From positions 1-9,251 of the forward strand of contig CATJWA010000195.1 of assembly GCA_949744025.1 (NCBI GenBank): a stretch of DNA of 9,251 bases, written 5' to 3'. How positions within the stretch are numbered: position 1 is the stretch's first letter; the number at the start of each line of letters is the position of its first letter. Below are positions 6,901-9,251 of the stretch, one piece after another. The translations under genes and the position numbers were made by a program. The notes under the pieces were generated by a model that was not told the DNA's origin, ran no database searches, and saw nothing but the letters and a program-made list of their open reading frames with translations. This DNA comes from an uncultured Eubacteriales bacterium (GTDB lineage Bacteria > Bacillota > Clostridia > Oscillospirales > Oscillospiraceae).

Positions 6901-8646
6901 TTATTTCGCCTTTTCGCGCACTTCCTGCTCTATCTTTGCGATAAACTCGTCCAGCGGCATCGCGCCCATGTCCACGCCGCCGCGGGTACGCACGGACACG
7001 GCTCCGCTCTCGGCCTCCTTGTCGCCTACGACAAGCATGTAGGGTATCTTCTGAAGCTGGGCCTCGCGTATCTTGTAGCCTATCTTCTCGTTGCGCAGGT
7101 CGCACTCGGCGCGCAGGCCCGCCCCGTCCAGCTTTGCGCAGACGCTTTTCGCGTACTCGGCGCTGCGGTCGGTGATGTTCATCACCTTCACCTGCACGGG
7201 TGCCAGCCAGGTGGGGAACGCGCCGGCAAAGTGCTCGGTGATAACGCCGATGAAGCGCTCGATGGAGCCGAGCACCACACGGTGAATCATCACGGGGCGG
7301 TGCTTTTCGCCGTCCGCGCCAATGTATTCCAGCTCAAAGCGTTCGGGAAGCTGGCTGTCAAGCTGAATGGTGCCGCACTGCCAGGTGCGTCCCAGGGAGT
7401 CGGCAAGATGGAAGTCCAGCTTCGGCCCGTAGAACGCGCCGTCGCCCTCGTTTATCACAAAGTCCTTGCCCATGTCGGTGATGGCCTTTTTCAGAATGTC
7501 CTGATTGTGCTCCCACTCCTCCACGGTGCCGATGTGGTCGTCCGGCATGGTGGACAGCTCAATGGTGTAGCTCAGACCGAAGGTGGAGTACACCTCGTCA
7601 AACAGCCTTACCGTCTCCTGAATCACGTCCTGCATCTGCTCGCGCGTCATGAACACGTGGGCGTCGTCCTGATTGAAGCAGCGCACGCGGAACAGCCCGT
7701 GCAGCGCGCCGGACAGCTCGTGGCGGTGGACAAGGCCGATCTCGCCCACGCGAAGGGGCAGGTCGCGGTAGGAGTGAGGCTCGCTGGCGTACACTAACAT
7801 TCCGCCGGGGCAGTTCATGGGCTTGACGGCGAAGTCCACGTCGTCAATAACGGTGGTGTACATGTTGTCCTTGTAGTGGCCCCAGTGGCCGCTGCGCTCC
7901 CAGAGCTGGCGGTTGAGCATTATCGGCGTGGAAATCTCCACATAGCCGTACTTCTTGTGGACCTGACGCCAGTAGTCCAGCAGGGTGTTTTTCAGCACCA
8001 TGCCCTTCGGCAGGAAAAAGGGGAAGCCCGGTCCCTCGTCCCGCAGCATGAACAGTCCCAGTTCCTTGCCCAGACGGCGGTGGTCGCGCTTTTTGGCCTC
8101 CTCAATGCGCTGAATGTAAGCGTCCAGCTCGTCCTTTTTCGGGAAGGCCACGCCGTAAATGCGCTGGAGCGTCTCGCGGCTGGAGTCACCGCGCCAGTAG
8201 GCGGCATTGCAGGCGGTGAGCTTGAGGGCATTGCCCTTGACGCGGCCGGTGGAGTCGAGGTGGGGGCCGGCGCACAGGTCGGTGAACTCACCCTGCTTAT
8301 AGAAGCTTATCGCCTCGCCCTCGGGAAGGTCGTTGATGAGCTCTATTTTGAAGGGCTCCTCGGCCATAAGCTCAAGAGCCTCGGCACGTGGCAACTCAAA
8401 GCGCTCAATTTTCAGCTTCTCCTTGCATATCTTGCGCATCTCGGCCTCGATTTTTTCAAGGTGCTCGGGGGTGAAGGCGAAGGGAGCGGACAGGTCGTAG
8501 TACCAGCCATCGTCAATGGAGGGGCCGATGGCAAGCCGGACCTCCGGCCACAGACGCTTTACCGCCTGGGCCATGATGTGCGAGCAGGTGTGCCAGTAGG
8601 TTTTCCGGTACTCGGGGTTTTCAAAGGTGTATTTGTTCTCGTCCAT
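6901..8646 (-). CDS. thrS: Threonine--tRNA ligase, short form lacking the TGS domain
   Basis: Class II synthetase that charges tRNA-Thr in the cytoplasm. The start at 8646 (MDENKYTFENPEYRK) is chosen over an in-frame ATG at 8781, because the 45 extra codons would be read through the T-box terminator; AGAGGA lies about eight bases upstream of 8646. The product is 581 residues, against about 640 for E. coli or B. subtilis ThrRS; the missing part is the N-terminal TGS (N1) domain. The editing (SAD/N2) domain is intact: H19-X3-H23 and C125-X3-H129. The core has C279 (MNCPGG), H330 (QDDAH) and H455 (IHRV) as expected zinc ligands. Motif 2 includes HRHELSGALHGLFRVR at 307-322, and motif 3 follows H455 (GSIERFIGVITEH). 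Residues about 483-581 are the anticodon-binding domain. Regulation is by the T-box leader at 8687-8937. Confidence 0.98.
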   Translation of the reverse strand: MDENKYTFENPEYRKTYWHTCSHIMAQAVKRLWPEVRLAIGPSIDDGWYYDLSAPFAFTPEHLEKIEAEMRKICKEKLKIERFELPRAEALELMAEEPFKIELINDLPEGEAISFYKQGEFTDLCAGPHLDSTGRVKGNALKLTACNAAYWRGDSSRETLQRIYGVAFPKKDELDAYIQRIEEAKKRDHRRLGKELGLFMLRDEGPGFPFFLPKGMVLKNTLLDYWRQVHKKYGYVEISTPIMLNRQLWERSGHWGHYKDNMYTTVIDDVDFAVKPMNCPGGMLVYASEPHSYRDLPLRVGEIGLVHRHELSGALHGLFRVRCFNQDDAHVFMTREQMQDVIQETVRLFDEVYSTFGLSYTIELSTMPDDHIGTVEEWEHNQDILKKAITDMGKDFVINEGDGAFYGPKLDFHLADSLGRTWQCGTIQLDSQLPERFELEYIGADGEKHRPVMIHRVVLGSIERFIGVITEHFAGAFPTWLAPVQVKVMNITDRSAEYAKSVCAKLDGAGLRAECDLRNEKIGYKIREAQLQKIPYMLVVGDKEAESGAVSVRTRGGVDMGAMPLDEFIAKIEQEVREKAK

Positions 8647-8686
8647 ATTACATTTCCTCTCTATATGAAAATTATTTGCAAAAAGC

Positions 8687-8729
8687 AAAAACGGCACGCC
8701 TGATACCGGAATCGGTATCAAGGGTGCCG
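8687..8729 (-). terminator. Intrinsic terminator of the thrS T-box leader
   Basis: A 38-base hairpin (8692-8729) has a 16-bp stem with one C-C mismatch and a six-base loop. On the minus strand five U (8691-8687) follow, with another U-rich stretch after two bases. Its CCCUUGA segment can instead pair with the UCAAGG just before the T-box bulge, so terminator and antiterminator are mutually exclusive. It ends 40 bases before the thrS start. Confidence 0.94.
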
Positions 8730-8937
8730 TGCACGGTTCCACCTTGACGTTTAACTCATTCGCGCTGTAACGTGCGCACACGCGGACGGCTTAGTTTCTC
8801 GCTGCCGGGCTCGGGAGCGGTAGACTCAGAGCCTGACCCGCAGGCTCAACGCGCGGCCCCGCAGCGGCTTTCAGCCCGTGGCCGCTGTCTCTTTACCGGC
8901 TTTTTCGCGTCGTCTTCTCCGTCGTCGCCTTTATTGG
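8687..8937 (-). promoter_or_regulatory. T-box riboswitch leader of thrS (threonine-specific), complete
   Basis: The whole leader lies between the promoter and thrS. Reading along the minus strand: AGAGA followed by a CAGCGGC/GCCGCUG arm (8887-8881 with 8868-8862) whose loop carries GGCUGAAA, the distal arm of stem I. Next is an extra hairpin at 8829-8847 (GAGCCUG/CAGGCUC). The specifier codon ACC (Thr) is at 8821-8819, followed after six bases by GAG. The T-box core AAGGTGGAACCGTG is at 8745-8732. Its UGGA (8741-8738) complements a UCCA acceptor end, as expected for tRNA-Thr with discriminator U. The antiterminator can form from UCAAGG with CCUUGA and CCG with CGG. Binding of uncharged tRNA-Thr would permit thrS transcription. 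The specifier spacing matches the pheS leader exactly. Confidence 0.95.
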
Positions 8938-8943
8938 TTTCAC

Positions 8944-8972
8944 ATCTTATCACCATTATTCCCGTTTGTCAA
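8944..8972 (-). promoter_or_regulatory. Sigma-A type promoter of the thrS leader
   Basis: On the minus strand TTGACA (8967-8972) and TAAGAT (8944-8949) are separated by 17 bp, with an extended -10 TG one base before the -10 box. The predicted start near 8937 places the T-box arm at the beginning of the transcript. The -35 box begins ten bases after the stop codon of the upstream ORF (8982). Confidence 0.88.
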
Positions 8973-8981
8973 CAGAAATAC

Positions 8982-9164
8982 TCACACTCCGCCAAATATC
9001 AGCAGACACAGCCCGTACAAAACCGGCTGGTGCGCAAGGTATATCGCCAGACTGTGCCGCCCAGCGAAGGTCGTCCACGGCGGATAGCGGCGGGCTAAAG
9101 CCGGCCTGTACGCGTTTCTCTCAATCACTCCGCCCAGCCACACGCCGAGGAAAAACACCGGCAT
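8982..9164 (-). CDS. 60-codon ORF resembling only the C-terminal end of a DUF1624/HGSNAT-like membrane acyltransferase; probably truncated
   Basis: The product has two hydrophobic segments (about residues 2-14 and 38-60) joined by a basic loop. It contains GRHSLAIYLAHQPVLYG, which looks like the last transmembrane helix of bacterial heparan-alpha-glucosaminide N-acetyltransferase-like (DUF1624) proteins, normally well over 200 residues. Only the end of such a protein is present: an in-frame TGA lies seven codons upstream of the ATG, separated from it by a run of seven G (9173-9179). GGGGGGG could serve as a ribosome-binding site, but the more likely reading is a decayed remnant or a frameshift. 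It is read in the same direction as thrS with no terminator between. Family assignment rests on one motif, so it is tentative. Confidence 0.5.
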   Translation of the reverse strand: MPVFFLGVWLGGVIERNAYRPALARRYPPWTTFAGRHSLAIYLAHQPVLYGLCLLIFGGV

Positions 9165-9200
9165 TATATTTTCCCCCCCGTTTCAACCGCATTTTTGACC

Positions 9201-9229
9201 TTGCCTTTGCGCCGGCGGTAATGTATACT
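9201..9229 (+). promoter_or_regulatory. Probable rightward sigma-A promoter reading out of the window
   Basis: TTGCCT (9201-9206) and TATACT (9224-9229) are 17 bp apart on the + strand, matching the sigma-A consensus at four and five of six positions. It would drive a gene beyond the right edge, divergent from the acyltransferase-like ORF. No start codon is visible in the remaining 22 bases. Confidence 0.45.
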
Positions 9230-9251
9230 GTGGGCAGAAACGCAAAAAACA

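Noticed and set aside
6817..8703. Two long + strand open frames (6817-7797 and 7876-8703) antisense to thrS
   Set aside because: thrS is certain from its motifs, and these frames mirror its codon usage. The second also runs into the T-box leader.
8647..8781. A 45-codon N-terminal extension of thrS
   Set aside because: The extension would be translated from the terminator and T-box core and shows no TGS-like sequence.
8772..9098. A 108-codon + strand open frame across the thrS leader
   Set aside because: It overlaps the structured threonine T-box and the thrS promoter on the opposite strand, and its translation is unremarkable.

Overview
This window comes from a GC-rich chromosome of the Firmicutes, most likely a Clostridia member near the Oscillospiraceae/Ruminococcaceae. 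The evidence is two T-box riboswitch leaders on aminoacyl-tRNA synthetase genes, canonical sigma-A type promoters (TTGACA, 17-bp spacer), a DUF3048/YerB-type lipoprotein, a secreted WG-repeat protein with a stalk-like C-terminus, and a clostridial-style ThrRS. The genus assignment is inference.

Layout from left to right. Bases 1-204 (+) hold most of a phenylalanine T-box leader: specifier UUC, T-box core, and a terminator. It controls pheS (261-1286, +) and pheT (1309-4029, +), the alpha and beta subunits of phenylalanyl-tRNA synthetase. A perfectly symmetrical bidirectional terminator (4038-4075) separates pheT from a convergent minus-strand gene for a secreted WG-repeat protein (4079-5584). 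A strong hairpin (5645-5690) follows, then a minus-strand DUF3048 lipoprotein gene (5689-6795) with its own promoter (6836-6864). Next is thrS (6901-8646, -), preceded by a complete threonine T-box leader (8687-8937; specifier ACC) and a sigma-A promoter (8944-8972). At the right edge is a 60-codon minus-strand ORF (8982-9164) that resembles only the C-terminal end of a membrane acyltransferase. A probable rightward promoter (9201-9229) reads out of the window.

How the genes fit together. pheST and thrS are convergently oriented tRNA-charging loci. Each senses its own uncharged tRNA: the specifier codons (UUC, ACC) and the acceptor-binding bulges (UGGU, UGGA) both match the cognate tRNA. Between them sit two exported proteins of unknown function that show no T-box and have no evident tie to translation.

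Most notable points. PheT carries an extra segment of about 110 residues that looks like a degenerate second copy of its own tRNA-binding OB fold. ThrRS lacks the N-terminal TGS domain but keeps editing and catalytic residues. The threonine leader has an additional hairpin inside the specifier arm. I see no CRISPR array, insertion sequence, tRNA or rRNA gene, or defence system.
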